Of a DNA stretch of 64,000 nucleotides, positions 24,397 through 37,700 are shown piece after piece. The stretch comes from Phoebastria nigripes (Eukaryota > Chordata > Aves > Procellariiformes > Diomedeidae). Every line of letters starts with the position of its first letter. Position 1 is the stretch's first letter. The DNA is taken from contig JAYKAV010003153.1 in NCBI GenBank assembly GCA_035582835.1, forward strand, positions 1 through 64,000, read 5' to 3'. The notes below the pieces were generated by a model that ran no database searches, had not been told where the DNA came from, and saw only the letters and a program-made list of their open reading frames with translations. Made by a program: the position numbers and the translations under genes.

Positions 24397-24430
24397 AATA
24401 ATCCGTAATATTTTTCTATTATGGATTATT
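24397..24430 (+). repeat. 14-bp inverted repeat with 6-base loop
   Basis: AATAATCCGTAATA (24397-24410) pairs with TATTATGGATTATT (24417-24430) over a TTTTTC loop. Thirteen positions are perfect and one is G opposite T, which would be a G-U wobble in RNA. It could form a hairpin in the pre-mRNA or a small cruciform in DNA. Confidence 0.8.
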
Positions 24431-27400
24431 ATTATTACAGTTTCTATCTCATTCTGAGTTAGTCTTGCATTAGAAACTTCAGCTTAAAGTTAAGCTTAGT
24501 AAAAGTAAAAGCAAGAGAAAATGGTATCTCATAGTTGAAAGTATGAGCTCTATCAATTGTTGTCAGCTGTGCCTGTAACAAAGCCCTGAAGTAAAGTGTA
24601 ATGCCTTGTGTGAAGTCCCGTAGGCTAAAAAGTGGATCTTGCCAGGTCTTTAGTAGTCCTGTTGGAAAGGTCAAATGGTTTGCCTGTTAACTGGATACGA
24701 AAGAAGTTTGGCTTACCCTGGTCTATATTAAGGGATGACCTAATGCAGTATCTAGTTCTTTCCCTAACCAGTGATCAAACAATGTGAAGTACTTACCATG
24801 GGAAGGCAACAGAAACATTTATTTTGTGTTAATTATTTCATAGTTCTTTTGAAGGCTCGAATAGTGATTTAGATGCTAAGCCTGGATTAATGTAGTGTAT
24901 CAATTTCAGGAGAGTAAAACTCCCTGTTAAGTTTTTGTGTTTATGAACGTAATGGGATCATCTTTAGATATTCTTACACCCAAAACTTATTAAACCTGGG
25001 GAGAAAATGATCAAAGTGTCTCTGTTAAGTGTGGTGTTGTATTGGTAGTAATAGCATTTGCGATTTTTAAAAAGGAATTCTGTAGAGCGAAGGCAAAATG
25101 CTGTAAATGTGAAAAATGCATACATAAATAAAGATGTATTTTTGTTATTAAAAAAGATTATATCACTTTGGTGGAAACTCTAGCCATAGAACACTTTTGT
25201 TCAGAACCCTTACAAAAAAAAAAAGCAGCTTTGCTGTGCAAACGCTCCCTCTGCCAGACAGAGCAGCTTAATCTCAAAGTTTATAGTACCTCTGCTATTA
25301 AAGCTTTTTCTTTCTAATGTACATCTTGTACATGACAAGCCAGGCGTAGTTCTGAGTCCAATGCAGCTAGTAAGTGAAACTTTTCTTTCTTTCCTGTGAA
25401 GTAAGAGGCCAAAATTGTTGGGTTTTTTGGGGGGAGGGTGAGACTCCCTTGCCAGTGATTTCTACCTCTTCTCTTTGCAGTTCTAGACTTAGCTTGGCAT
25501 TGTGAAAGACATGGAGAGGTAGACTAATGGGATTGCTTGTCTCCAACTTGCTCATGTATCTAAGCAGTTCCTTCTGTGTGGTTCTATTTTTCTTTATCTA
25601 ATGCCTTTAAAAGGAGGGGGAAAAAAAAAAAAAAAAAAGGAAAATGAAAAGCAAATAAACAACCAGTGGAGATCTACAAGCCAGAGAACTTGTAGAAGTT
25701 GGGTTGGGCTTGCTTTTATTAGACTGGTAGGGAAATGGAAGGCTTGTAAAGCTTTAAACATCAAAGATATCCTGGTAGAACAAATTCTCTTGTTTCCTGT
25801 TGGCTTTCTGCAGCTCCTCATCAAATCAGTGTTTTGAGTCCCAACCAAATAAGAGTGTTCTCTGCCTAGTGCCTAAGGTGGCTTGTTAGCAATTATTCAG
25901 GAATGAAAAGGCATCCCCCAAAATATGTATTCTGACAAGCAGAGTATATTCAGCCCTCAGGGGACAGTGTACTAGTTCTTTGTGAGGGACTAATTGTCTG
26001 GATTCATGGCTTGATCAAATGTAATGTAGATAGTGATCAGGGGACACAATCAACCTCGCAAAGGAAGCAGTAGTGGTTGGAGAGCAGGCAGCATTGCATC
26101 CTATCTGGCAGCCTGAGTTCCTGTCCTCTTTAAATCTTTTCTTAATGCACAGACGTGTGAGGGGGAAAGAACGTCAAAACTTTGGCAGTTCACTAAAATG
26201 GGAATAAGCTCATGTAATAACACTTTTCTTGTACATGAACCGGCCCCCACCCCTCTGTCAGTGGTAATTGCTGGCTGAAGAAGGTTGACAGAAGAAAACC
26301 TGTGCTTGCATCTCCATGTCGGAGCTCAAAGCCAACTCCATGGATGAAACTCTTCCTCCATCAGTGCCCTAAGCAGGGATAGTAGGTGGGACTGGTGCAG
26401 CAGAGGCTCACTCAGCCCAGCAGGCTTGGCCGCGGGAGCTGGGGCCACTGGCACAATGGTGGGGGCAGATACCTGGGGACAGTACAGTCTAGAAGTGCCG
26501 AAGTCAGACTTGCTAGGACATGTCTGTCAGTGTACTAAGCTGTGAAAACTGCCACTGAATGCTTATTAAATTACAGCTTTTGTCAGCTATGGATACAGTT
26601 TATTCTCTCCACTTTCCAGCTGTCGTATTTTGGCAACTGGCTATAAGCAAAGTCATTGCAGCAGGGGCTTACGTGAGTCTCCTTTGAGAGCATATTCAAT
26701 TTGTCAATTAAATTATTTTGCTATTGTGCAGATCGAGCGTAATACTGTAAATGCTAAGAACCCAAGCCCTGGCACTGCAAAAACACTTGAGCAAAAGTGT
26801 AATTTTAGGCATATAAGTTGTCTCCATAAGATGACTTTTGCTTAAGCCTCAGCCTACGTTGATGTGCATTGCTGCTCAGCACCCTGCAGTGTTGGGTCTT
26901 CAGACTGTTGTTACCAGAAGGAAAGAAATATTGACTTGCTTGGAGGAGACAATTGACCTTTCCCAGCCAACTTCCTACTTTCTCTCAAAGATGCATTAGC
27001 CAGTGATTGTTAGCCATAAGAGAACTGGCTGGCAGAGATGTTTGTGTGAGATCCTGAGAGCTAGATTAGAAGCAGACCTTTGACCAGCCAGTCAATCTCC
27101 ATCACTAAAACTATAGGGCTAAATCAAGTGGTTTAGTAGCATTTGGGGATGAGGAGTCTTTGTGTATTAGGTATGTGGTGGTGTTTTGCTACCCCTTGCT
27201 CTGGAAATGCTGTAGAGATGCTCTATCCCCTTATCTCTCTTTGCAGGATGCAATTATTGCACTCTTAAGCTAGATATTAGTACCTCAGAGCAGGTCCTTT
27301 TTTGGGTAGTTTTGTAAAACTGTCTCTTCTGAACTATTGACTAAAATAATTGAACTTATGAACAAAATATAGATAAGTAGGTTTTTTTTGACTGAAAGAA

Positions 27401-27993
27401 TAAATTTTGTGTATATGTCTAGAAAGGCAATTCACTTTTAATGTGAAAACCTAAAGATGGTTTCCTTGAGGTGTGCACTTAAATCTTGGAGACTTGAATT
27501 CTTGCAATATCTCTCTGGATAAAAGTATCACCATCCCTCTTATGTCAGAGGGAACGTGATACTCTCTGGCCAGTTGAGTAGCTCCTCTGTGAGAGTATTT
27601 TCTTCCATTGACACATCTACACTTGAACTTTAAAACGTAGAAACTGCTGATTATTAAAACTTCAAATGACATTAATTTGTTTTGATACCTGACCTGATGA
27701 AAACTGCTGCTGTCGCAGTTGACAGCCCAGATCAGTTTATAACTCTGTCCTGGATGGTGTGGGATTAAATAACTGAAATTGCTCACAGGAAACTGATTAC
27801 AGCAGTCAAAGTAAGGATTTAGGGCAAACCAGTTGGTGTTGATGCTTTACTTTGCAACCTCCTGCTGTTGGAGAAAGCTAAACTGCTGGGGCTTTTTTTC
27901 CCCCTGCTTCCTCCTTGCAAGTGTAAGGCATGCTTTTGGCATGGTGATGGAGACAGATGGGTGTAAGTACACGATTTTGGACGCTGTAGCCAT

Positions 27994-28001
27994 TGACGTC
28001 A
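27994..28001. promoter_or_regulatory. Perfect CRE palindrome
   Basis: TGACGTCA is the full palindromic cAMP response element. It contains a CpG and persists in an otherwise CpG-poor intron, which is slightly unexpected. No promoter-like surroundings are evident. Confidence 0.3.
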
Positions 28002-29738
28002 ACTGGTTCCTGACCTCATCAGTAGGATGGAGTGCCGCGAGTGCTTCTGGTAACTCCGAATGCCTCCTCTGTCACTCACTCGCCGTGTGCGCAACTCTGT
28101 ACTTGGTTTTATTGCATATCCTAATCTACGCCTGTTTGGTTAGCTCAGTAATTACCCCATTCCTGCTCTCTGACTTTTGTTGCTCTCTTTAGCAAAGAAC
28201 GTATCCCCAGGGTACCAAATGAGGTTTTGTAGAGATTCTCCTGTCCTGCTTTGCCCTGATGATGATTACCTAGTATAAGTCAGCATTTATCCTACAGCAT
28301 GGACTCATTCCCTTGAAAGAAACTCTTGTATGACTTGGGGGGGGCTGAATATGGGGGAGAGGTGAGACCTCACAAGAGAGGATCCCTCATGAAGACAAAT
28401 ATTATCCAGAATAAGGGGATAAATATGAGCTTTGTGGAATGTGTAACTGCTGTGCTTCAGGGGAAGCGCACACTTGAGAGGGGTGGCATGCAAATAGTTT
28501 AGACCTAGATGCAATGACGTTCATGTAATATTAGTATCAATTCTGGGAAACGTAATGGATAACAATGGGCATTATGAGTTAGGAAATACCTCACTTCGGT
28601 ATTTATGATTGCTAACCACTCAAATTGAATCAGAGTTGGTTTTCTAGTGCCATTTTTTGAGTTTCTGCCAAATAGGCTTGAGTCTTTCAATTTGTTACCT
28701 GTTTTTCTTTTAGCATAAGGAGGAAGGTAGTTTTGCAAGAACACAGTTTGTACTGCCTTCAGTTTTTTTCCCCTTGATTTCCTTAGCCTGAGGACATCTG
28801 TCTTACTGCTGAAATAAGTCTACCAGGTGTTTTTGCTGTTAGTTATCATTTAAGAGAAATGCCATTCAGAAGCCATTATTATTTGTGGCATTAACAGGCT
28901 TTAGGGTTCAGAAAAGTGTATGATGGGATAGGAATGAAGGGAATAATAAGAGCTAGGTATCAAAAAAAAAAAAAGAAGAAACACCAAACTACGAAACCCC
29001 ACAAAGCTATTAAAATCAAATACATAGGATATTTGTCAGAAAGCTCCAAATGACAAATGATGAAAGCTTTGGACTCTGTATACCAGATGGTATCTATAGG
29101 GATGTATTGCCTCTGTTTTGAATTGCTTAAGTACTGCATTGTAAGTCTGTAACCACCCTTTTCCTTCCAGTTTTCCCTTAACATGCCAGTCCTTGCCAGG
29201 CTGTAATATGTCCTGGCTTTACTGTGCCCAGCACTGGCTTTCTATTTAATCAGAAAAGCGAGGCCGTATGGCAGCTTTTGCTTTATTGGTACAGTTGCAG
29301 GAAATGCTTCAGCGTCAAGAAACAAGCTGCTTTTTTATGCAGCAGAGAGCACTTGTGTACCACTGCATTCCTGAACGAGCGTAGACGGCGTCAGCAGCAC
29401 GCGCGTGCTTTGGGTTGCCAGCCCAAAAAGCACTGCTGGCTTCTTCAGGGAAAATTCCGTAGCTGGTGTTACGTGGGAGGTGGCGAGATGAGTCTAGAGG
29501 TGGCTTCTGGCTTTCAGTCTCCTGACAGACGCATGACCACCCTGGGCGTGTAGACTCAACTACATATTCCAGTTTCTTGCCGCCCTGTGCGTGGGGCTAT
29601 CTTTCGGAGCCTGCCACAAGATTCCTGCTGCTCTCTCAGCTTCATGGCAATGGCAGCAGCTCTCCTCCCTCAGCCGCTTCAGACCGTTCTGATTCGGGAG
29701 AGCACGGAGGGTTTAGGTTTTGCTTGCCCATGAGACTG

Positions 29739-30110
29739 TTACAATGCTATAGGGCTAAACTGCTTTGTAAAGAAAGTAGCAACTTCCTCGGGCTGATCTC
29801 TATTCAGCAATAAATGCAGTCTAAAAGTGAAGCGTTGGTTAAAAATCACCCCAAAGATACCACTTTGGCCATCCCCATCTTCTTCACACTGGGAGGAAGA
29901 GTAGAGGTTGAGGAGCTGTTGAAAGGCTTGAATTAAAACGGAGCCAAAATCTAAGTCATCAGAGGGGCCACACTGCAGTACAACAGAGCCGAGTTTGTTT
30001 TGCCAGTCCATGTGGAGGAGGAGGTGCTTTGAGATCCTCACCAGTAACCCCAGCTGGACGTTTCTCAGGACCCGTAGCTGTCTTTGACCTCTTTTGCTGT
30101 CTTCCTGCAT
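29739..30110 (-). other. Unrecognised 123-codon antisense ORF (doubtful)
   Basis: The - strand is open for 123 codons from an ATG at 30110 to TAA at 29739, preceded five codons earlier by an in-frame TAG. The product starts MQEDSKRGQRQLRVLRNVQL and has an evenly mixed composition with leucine-rich helical-looking stretches and an acidic SSQCEEDGDG segment, unlike the low-complexity frames elsewhere. I recognise no domain or family, and no signal peptide. A possible acceptor, CTTCCCACAG, lies about 45 bases upstream on that strand. It could be chance, an exapted fragment or a decayed processed copy. It lies antisense inside PDLIM5 intron 2. Confidence 0.12.
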
Positions 30111-33100
30111 GCTGGAGTGATATTCCTAAAGCAGCCCTTCCAAGGAGGGGTCTGTGGGAAGATTGATCCGGTCAAGCTTATAGAGGAACCCGGGCTTACT
30201 CTTGCAGGTGCCATTCTTGAGTGTCACAGTAACTGTGAGCTTTTGGGAGGGGAGCGGTGGGTGGGTGCTGTTAAGCCCCCAGTCCTTTGCACTGATGCNC
30301 TTGTATCAAAATCTGAATTCAATTTAAATCATCAAAATAATCCCTCAATGTTGCATTGAAGATTCAAGAAAAGTAAGTTGAAAAAGCCAACGAAACCTCA
30401 GAGTGTATCTTGGCATTAACATAGTGAGATTAAAAAACACTCCTTATTTCTAGGGCCTGACTCATGGTTTTTGAATGCGTGAGGGTGGCAGCGCTAGCTC
30501 CTATGGTTAAGTAGCATTATAAATATTTCAGGACTTTAGGGCACAGAGCTGTGCCAAATATTTTTCTCGTGTTTGGTGTTTTTTCCCTAATTCCTGAAAC
30601 AAATTTTTGCAGATCTCTTATAACTTGGGTTGTATGTGTAATTAAACAGAAAACATGTTAAATCTCCAAGTTTCTGAATATGGTGCATCATATCCAAGTA
30701 TTTAAATCGATTACATAGTGACCAAAGTGTTGCTGACTGTCTAAAAGCTGTTTGATTGGGACATAGTGTATACAGTTTTCTGTATATGCGGTAGAGGGAA
30801 GTGAATTGCAGAGCAGCTGGCTTGCTAGAGACCTGCAGAGATAAACAGTACATGGCATGTGTAGTAGAATATGACCCTGATCGGAAAATAAGTAGGGCAA
30901 AGTGGCTGCTTATTAACGGTGCCTTCAGCTTCTGGTGGCAGCATAGGCAAAGCAAAAGAAAAGGGGGAGGTGGGGAGTGGGTGGGAATCAAGTGGGATTT
31001 GAATAATTCTTCCTGCCTGCCAGGAAGCCCTCGGTGCCCTGAAACTCGTTCAGCCAAGTCGTAAATGAATTCTCCTCTGACAGATTGTGCTCTGGGGGAA
31101 GTATTTTTCTATTAGTTTTCATGAGGCATTGCAAGTTGCTGCAAGCCCAGAGCATTGAAGGGCAGAGGGGACTTTCAGCAGAGGCGTGCGGGAATGTCTT
31201 GCTCGGGACTTCGTCGGATGCTGGGATGCAGGGTGCTGCGGGTGAGGAGCCAGCACATCACCTGCCATGCTGTGGGGTCACCTCCAGCGGTGTGGGGAGG
31301 AGCAGGTGGCTGGGAGCATTGGCCTCATGAATTTCTCGGACGTGACTTGCCAGAAAGGCTGAACGAGGCCCCTCCGTGCTTTAAAATGAGAACTGAACTG
31401 CTAANTTACTTTCTCTGATTACCGAACATGTGGGTGTGAACAAGCTGCCCGGTGCCCTGTTCTGTGCAGTGGTGAAATAATGAGGTTGAGCACTGTGGAT
31501 GGAAAGCAGTGGGTGGTGGGTCTCTTCTGCCTGCACTATATCCAGATGAAAAAGATGGAGGATGAATACAAACACTTATTTCTGTAATTTGTCCATCATG
31601 AGTGTGCTGAATCCAAACTGCTGTGCTATGTGGAATAAGCCCTTTAACGAATAAAGCTTTGGGCTTCCTTTGTCCTTCAAGAATTCCTGGACCAGCTACA
31701 CTGGTTTCTTCTGATCTGGGGAAGACAAGTCTTTAGCCAGTGAAAAATGTGTATTACTCTGGAAAGCTTCTTTGCTTGTTGTGTTTGCTGCTGTTTTAAC
31801 AAGTATGTGTCATGTGTGGGAAATCCTTGGAAGTAGGGGATAGAGCATGGCAGGCAAGATCCTGAGGAAATGTTGGAATAAGTAGGTATGCAGGTAATAG
31901 TAACCTGAACCTCTCTTGAAGATGTATAGGAAATATATTGCTTGATTTATAAATTTGTAATACTTGTAAAAGGCACTAAAACATAAAGNTACTGGAAGAA
32001 GGTATGGAAAGGTATATCATGTTGCATAAATATCTGGGCTGGGCCCAGTCATTGTAAACTGTACGGGATTGTAATATAGGTAAACTCATGATTTCTCTTT
32101 CTGCAGCGGAGAAAGAATGATGTTTACAATATGTCCCTTATGTCTCGGTATGCTGCTGTTTAAAATGAGGTAACCGAGAGCAGAATGTAACAAATGTGTA
32201 AGCACAGTACTCCACAGTTATCACTAGGACGTAATTTTGATTGGCCATCTGCATGTCTAACGCATTTACTTCAAAAACTGAATTTCAGTGTAAGAGTGGA
32301 CTTTATATCGTAAGTTAAACAAGCTTTTGGATTTTTAACTAACACATGGGAAAAAAATGGAATTAATACATTCCCCTTAAGTGAAACTCTAACCTTAATA
32401 CCTTTTCCTTTCTTCATTTGGTTCACTCTCTATATACAGGAATATGACAGCTGGCATGATGCCTCCTTTTTGAATTGTGCCGTTTAGCATTTCTGGCAGC
32501 TGGATACATGTGGAAAGCTGTATAGTGACAAATCTGTTTCTCATGCCATTTGTAGTCTGTTTTTCATCAGGTAGAAAAATGTTAATACCCCCTGAACTTT
32601 CCTCCTTTGGCTCACCTGGACAGTAATTTACTTGAGTGTTTCCTGTACGTTGTCTCTGGGTGCGGAGCTCGTGCTTTCCATCTCTGCTGCGTTGCAGAGC
32701 TCCACCGGGGTGCTGCCTCGTCCCCAAGCTTCTTGGGGCATTTCCTAGGACACCCCAGACTTGGATGCTGCAGCTAATTGGGATGGTGCAAACTCGTGGA
32801 AGGGAATTTATCCCGAATCCGAAACAAAATCTGAAGCGAAACTTGGAAAAATGCTTCACTTCGTCTATTTGTTGCAATGCTGTTGATGTTTTCTGTATGT
32901 CTTAGCAGAGTTTCATAGATTTCCTGGTCAAACAGAAGTCTGCCTACAAAGAGTTACTGCTTAGAAAAGAAAAGCTTAGACGATCCTGTTTTTTCCACAT
33001 GTTAAAATGTATTTTGATGCTAGTAAATGAGTATTTTCATAAGTGATGAATAGAACCTTTGTTTTCAAGAGAATTTTCCTTGCTTTTACTAACGTGTTTT

Positions 33101-33995
33101 GGCTTCAGAAACCTACAGACAAATGAAGAATATGGCGTAGAGCTGATTTGGCTGTTGAGTGAATATTTTGTGTTTCTTCAGGCTGCGTGAAGAATTTTGT
33201 GTTGTTTGTGGGCAAATACGTGATTCTAGTCAACTCTGCCCATCGTGCTTTAATATCTAAGCAGGTGCTGAATTTTGAGCTCTTGGACACCCAGGTATTG
33301 GGATCCATACGCACGGTCTGGAGCGGCAGCCTACTGTAAGCAATTGCCATAATGATTTTACCTTCTACTCCTTTTCTTCTCCACTTGGGCACTTAATGCT
33401 AACTCTGCAAGCATAAATAGTTCAGCTCGAGAGATTACAGTTACAGCTTTCTCAACACGCCAATATGCACACTTGCTGCAATATAGAGGGCTTTTTTGGA
33501 GATGGAGAGGCAAGAAGTGCTGAAATGCTGCTCAGAGGTCCCACCTTCGGCGCATGGATGGGCACTATAGTGATGACAGTGCCTGCAGGAATAGTATACA
33601 AACCTTCTTTTCTGACAGCAGATGGAGAATCTTGTCTAAAAGTTTTACTTGGCTAACCCACTTTAATAGTTTATTTTTTAAAAACATGCAGTGTTGAGCC
33701 CAGAACTTCAACATCTTGCTGCTCTCTTACTCAGTAAGAGCTTCTCTACTAAAGCCACATTTTTCTTTACTCTCCCTTCTCTCTTCTTGCTTGAAAAACT
33801 ACCTTTTTTTTTTTTTTCCTTCCTTACAGCAAAGCTGAAATAAGAAGGTGGTTTTATCCTTGCAAACATGCCTTGCCCTTCCATTTCACTGCTGGTTTTG
33901 AATGCTGCCAAAACTGTAATTTGTTCCTGTTCTTGTCTCCTCTCCTCCAGTTCTTCTAAGACTTGGAGCTCTCCTCAGAACTCAAATATTTTCAC

Positions 33996-34022
33996 NNNNN
34001 NNNNNNNNNNNNNNNNNNNNNN
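33996..34022. other. Assembly gap (27 N)
   Basis: The only run of unknown bases in the window; the sequence is AT-rich on both sides. The true gap length may differ from the number of N. Confidence 0.99.
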
Positions 34023-34687
34023 AAAATCTTAGATTATTTGAGCCAGGCTACAAAAAAATAATAAAAATGTGCAAGGACCAAAATACAAACGGCCACACTC
34101 TTGACAGGAGGATGAGGTGGTGTATTTCAACAAGCTCTTCCTCATCAGCAGTTCACTGAAAAATTTACTATCGTTCTCCTTAAAAAATGTTTCAAGTTAT
34201 TAACGGACTTTGAAACTTTATTTAGGACACTATTTTCTTTTGTCAAGAATGTCTTGAAGTTCTTCAAAAGCTAATTTGTAAGTTACTGCAAGGATTAAAC
34301 AGACTCATGTTGACATAAGTAGGCTTTTATGTTTATTATGTTTTAATGTAGACATCAAAAATGTGTATGGGCATGTATCTCTGCATGTTTTATTTTAGTG
34401 CTGGAGAATGATGAGGAGAGAGATGTTGCAGCACTGAGTTTTTTGTTTAAAGTACAAGCTGACCTGCTGCCAGCAGGCACTGGAAAGCTGTCATGCAAGG
34501 CTGAAAGAGAAACCAGTGGTGGTTTCCTTAGTACAGCTTTTTATTGATGCATACAGCCCTGAAACAGAAGTGGTTAACAAATATCTGCAGGGGTAATGCC
34601 TTTAAAAAAGTTTCAGCACAGCACTATTACCAGGAGCAGTATATATTTATGTTGTTCCTGAAAATTTTTTTTGGGGCAGAGTGCATA

Positions 34688-34743
<56 letters not shown>

Positions 34744-34750
34744 TTTTTTT
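34688..34750 (+). repeat. Compound microsatellite (TG)n(AT)n followed by T25
   Basis: About 23 bases of TG repeat, then 16 bases of AT repeat, then 25 T. It is a likely polymorphic marker and an alternating purine-pyrimidine tract with Z-DNA potential. It produces spurious Cys/Val and Ile/Tyr repeat ORFs. Confidence 0.95.
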
Positions 34751-37700
34751 CCTTCCCCTCCTTAAGGCAGAGCTGCTCAGTTTGGCACAGATTTGGTCTC
34801 TGCAAGCACCCACCGGAACCCTTGGTCCAGGATCAAAAACTTGCTCCCAAGAAAAGCAGTATCTGTGCTGGCACCTTCCCGGGGAGGGGGGAAGGTGTGA
34901 CTCAGGCCATGTCCTGTAGGGCAGCTTCATTCATGGAGCCGTTTACTATGGCCCGACCCTTCTCCTACCTGGCAGCATTGCAAAAAATGGCAATTGCTAA
35001 ATTGTGCTTGAATTTACTGCAAAAACTAACCTGGTTTGTGTGTTTTCAAGCCCCTTCCATCACTGGGGTCTCAAACAGGGAGTGATGAGTTTCATTGTCA
35101 AACTAAATGCCACTTACAAATGACTGGCAAAGGTCCCCTTTTTATTTTCTCCTTTTGGTTGTTATATTGTACGTACCTGATGGAAGCACAAGTGAAGCAA
35201 GCAGTGGTCTGCAATGTTTTGGTCTTTTGTTCTGTTTTCATGTTGCCCTCTAACATGAAGTTTGTGTGCTGGTAATGGCGTTGCTATGGGATGGCCTCCC
35301 CCTCGTCCTGCCATCCCACCTGACCTGGGTTTATGTGCACGCCATTGGTATGGGTGTCCCCAGCCCTCCCGGCACAGCGCTGGTGCTCTCCCTGCCCTAC
35401 CTCTTCTGCTATCCTGCATTTTCTTGTATCGCTGGCTGAGGCTGGCCCCCGGAAAGCACACGAGCCCTTTGTTTTGTGCTAAGTATAGTTCAGGTGGATA
35501 CCTGGATGCTTTTCTTATTTCTGCATTAAAATGGGGCTTCTGTTCACAGTTAGAAAGCAGTGAAGACTGAAGCTGTAAATCAGATGAGGAGTCTGTAAAT
35601 CATAGTTAAATTAAATTGCAAGCTCCGTTTGTTTCACTTACTTTAAATTTTATCTCTATTCAATCTGAGACCCTTTGCCAAGCACCTATGGCATTTTTCA
35701 CTGCACATCCGGATTTGGCAGAAGCATTAACTAAATCCCGTAATTCTTAAAACCCTAAAGCTGTGGCCCTCTGTCTGCTCTGTTTCACCAGAGAGCTGGA
35801 GATGAAGCTAAAGGTTCATTATAAAGCAGAGCTGTAACATAATCTATANGCAGCGTGTTAAAGTGACGTGCCAGCTCGATGTGCTGTGGTTTTAAATAAC
35901 TTGCATTCATCTCCCCCGAGTACTAGATGAAAGTTTAGACCCTCGCTGGGCAGCCCACACCACAGTTGGAGCTCGCCGTTCAACACGTAGGCTCTGGGGC
36001 GTGTGTGTCCATTTTGGAGGCTTTCCCTTATCACTTGCTCTTCCATTTCTTTTTTAATCAGACTTGTGTTTTGTTCTTTCAAACAAAATTAAAGTGACAA
36101 CTCTGGAGACAAAGCTCTCATTTCCTATGCCATATCCATCTGTAGATAAACGACTGTGAGCCTTTTCATTCCTGTTCCTTTCCACCCTACTGTCTTTGGT
36201 AGCACTGAATTAGGCTAGGGTGATTTTTATTTTTACTTCCAGATATTTCATATAGGGGAAACAGTGTTTGACCAAAATCAGATTTTTGTGCAACCATACT
36301 AAAATGTCTTAACTGGATGATATTTAAAATTTGAAAACAGTATTTAATTATGCAGAACTAAACCAGAAGACTTTTATGCAAATAAAGTTATCGTTCCATC
36401 AACCAAAAAAGATCAGATTAGTTGGAAAAATAAATAAATATGTTTTTCATTGGGGGACAGTGTTGGTGAGCTGTGTGACTAGTACTAATTTCTTCATGCA
36501 ATGTGTTCCAGAAACTAAGAGGAGCTTGCCTGGGATTGCCTTTGTAATGATATGAATTTATGTGGTTCACGTTACTCAAAATTCTTCTCCAATCTTGGGG
36601 TGTTTCATCTGGCATTGCAAGTTTTGACTTTATGGTTCAGAGAACTCCTCAGCCCCATCTCCAATAACCTTGAGTAGGAAGGCACAGTCTTAAGCACTGA
36701 CTTAAGTCAGTATTGCCTCAACCCTGCCATTCCCCTGACCCCCATGTACCACCCTCAGCCCCTATGCTACCACCACTGCTCATCCATTCGCATGCTGTGC
36801 TGAAAGAGCAGAAAAATATACTTTGTTTTCATTTTTGCTGGGTAATACCATCAGCTTTTCAATTAGTGTTAGGGATATGTGTATCCTAAAAATTTGGTTT
36901 CCAGGAGAACTACCTGTAACTGCAGGGCATTGTGTTATTAAAGTGTCAAGTTTAATAGTATAAACTGGAAGTTAGAGCACATTCTTGTTTTGTTTTGGTG
37001 AGGTTTGCCTAATCCCACTCCAGAGACACAGGAGTTTCCCCACCTGTGCTGGGAAATTAACTTTCACTTGTTACTGACCTGTGTTAGATTTGGTTATATA
37101 AAGGGAGATGCCACGCAGCATATCTGACTAGTAACACTTCACTTAACGAATATTTACTTCCTCCGATACCTTCCTGTTCTTCATCTTCTTGTGCACCCTT
37201 TTATATGCAGCGATCTGCATCGCCCTCTCTTCTCCGAGCTGTAATTAGCAGATTCTGATGAATGTGACAAGTTAGTTTGTTTTCCAGCAGATTGTACTTG
37301 ATCGCTGTTGTTCCAACCTGCCCCTTCTGCTGTTGAGTTGCTACATCAGTGTTGTACTCTTCAGGATGATGAAAACCAGCCTGCCTGTGTCTTCTCTGCA
37401 ACAGGGGGAGGAATGACAGCTATTTTATGTTCAGTGGGCGCTGTGGTTAGTGTTTAGGAAGTGCATGTGACAGTAACGGAGAAGCAGGGAGGTCTGGTGT
37501 AACCTCAGGCAGGTTAATCACTAGACATGTTGACATTTGAATGCAAACTTTCAGCTGCACCGGGATTTTCATATGTCTGCTTGGTATGTCTTTTATTTTT
37601 TGTTTGCATTAGTCTCTTAGTCTAGTCTGGGAGAAAAAAGAAAGATCATGTTTTGCTTTAAGCTTTGTCTATTCAGAAAAGACATTTTTTTTTTCCCCTC

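Noticed and set aside
34671..35085. Overlapping ORFs starting in the TG/AT microsatellite
   Set aside because: Their N-termini are translated microsatellite and poly-T; the remainder has no recognisable similarity.
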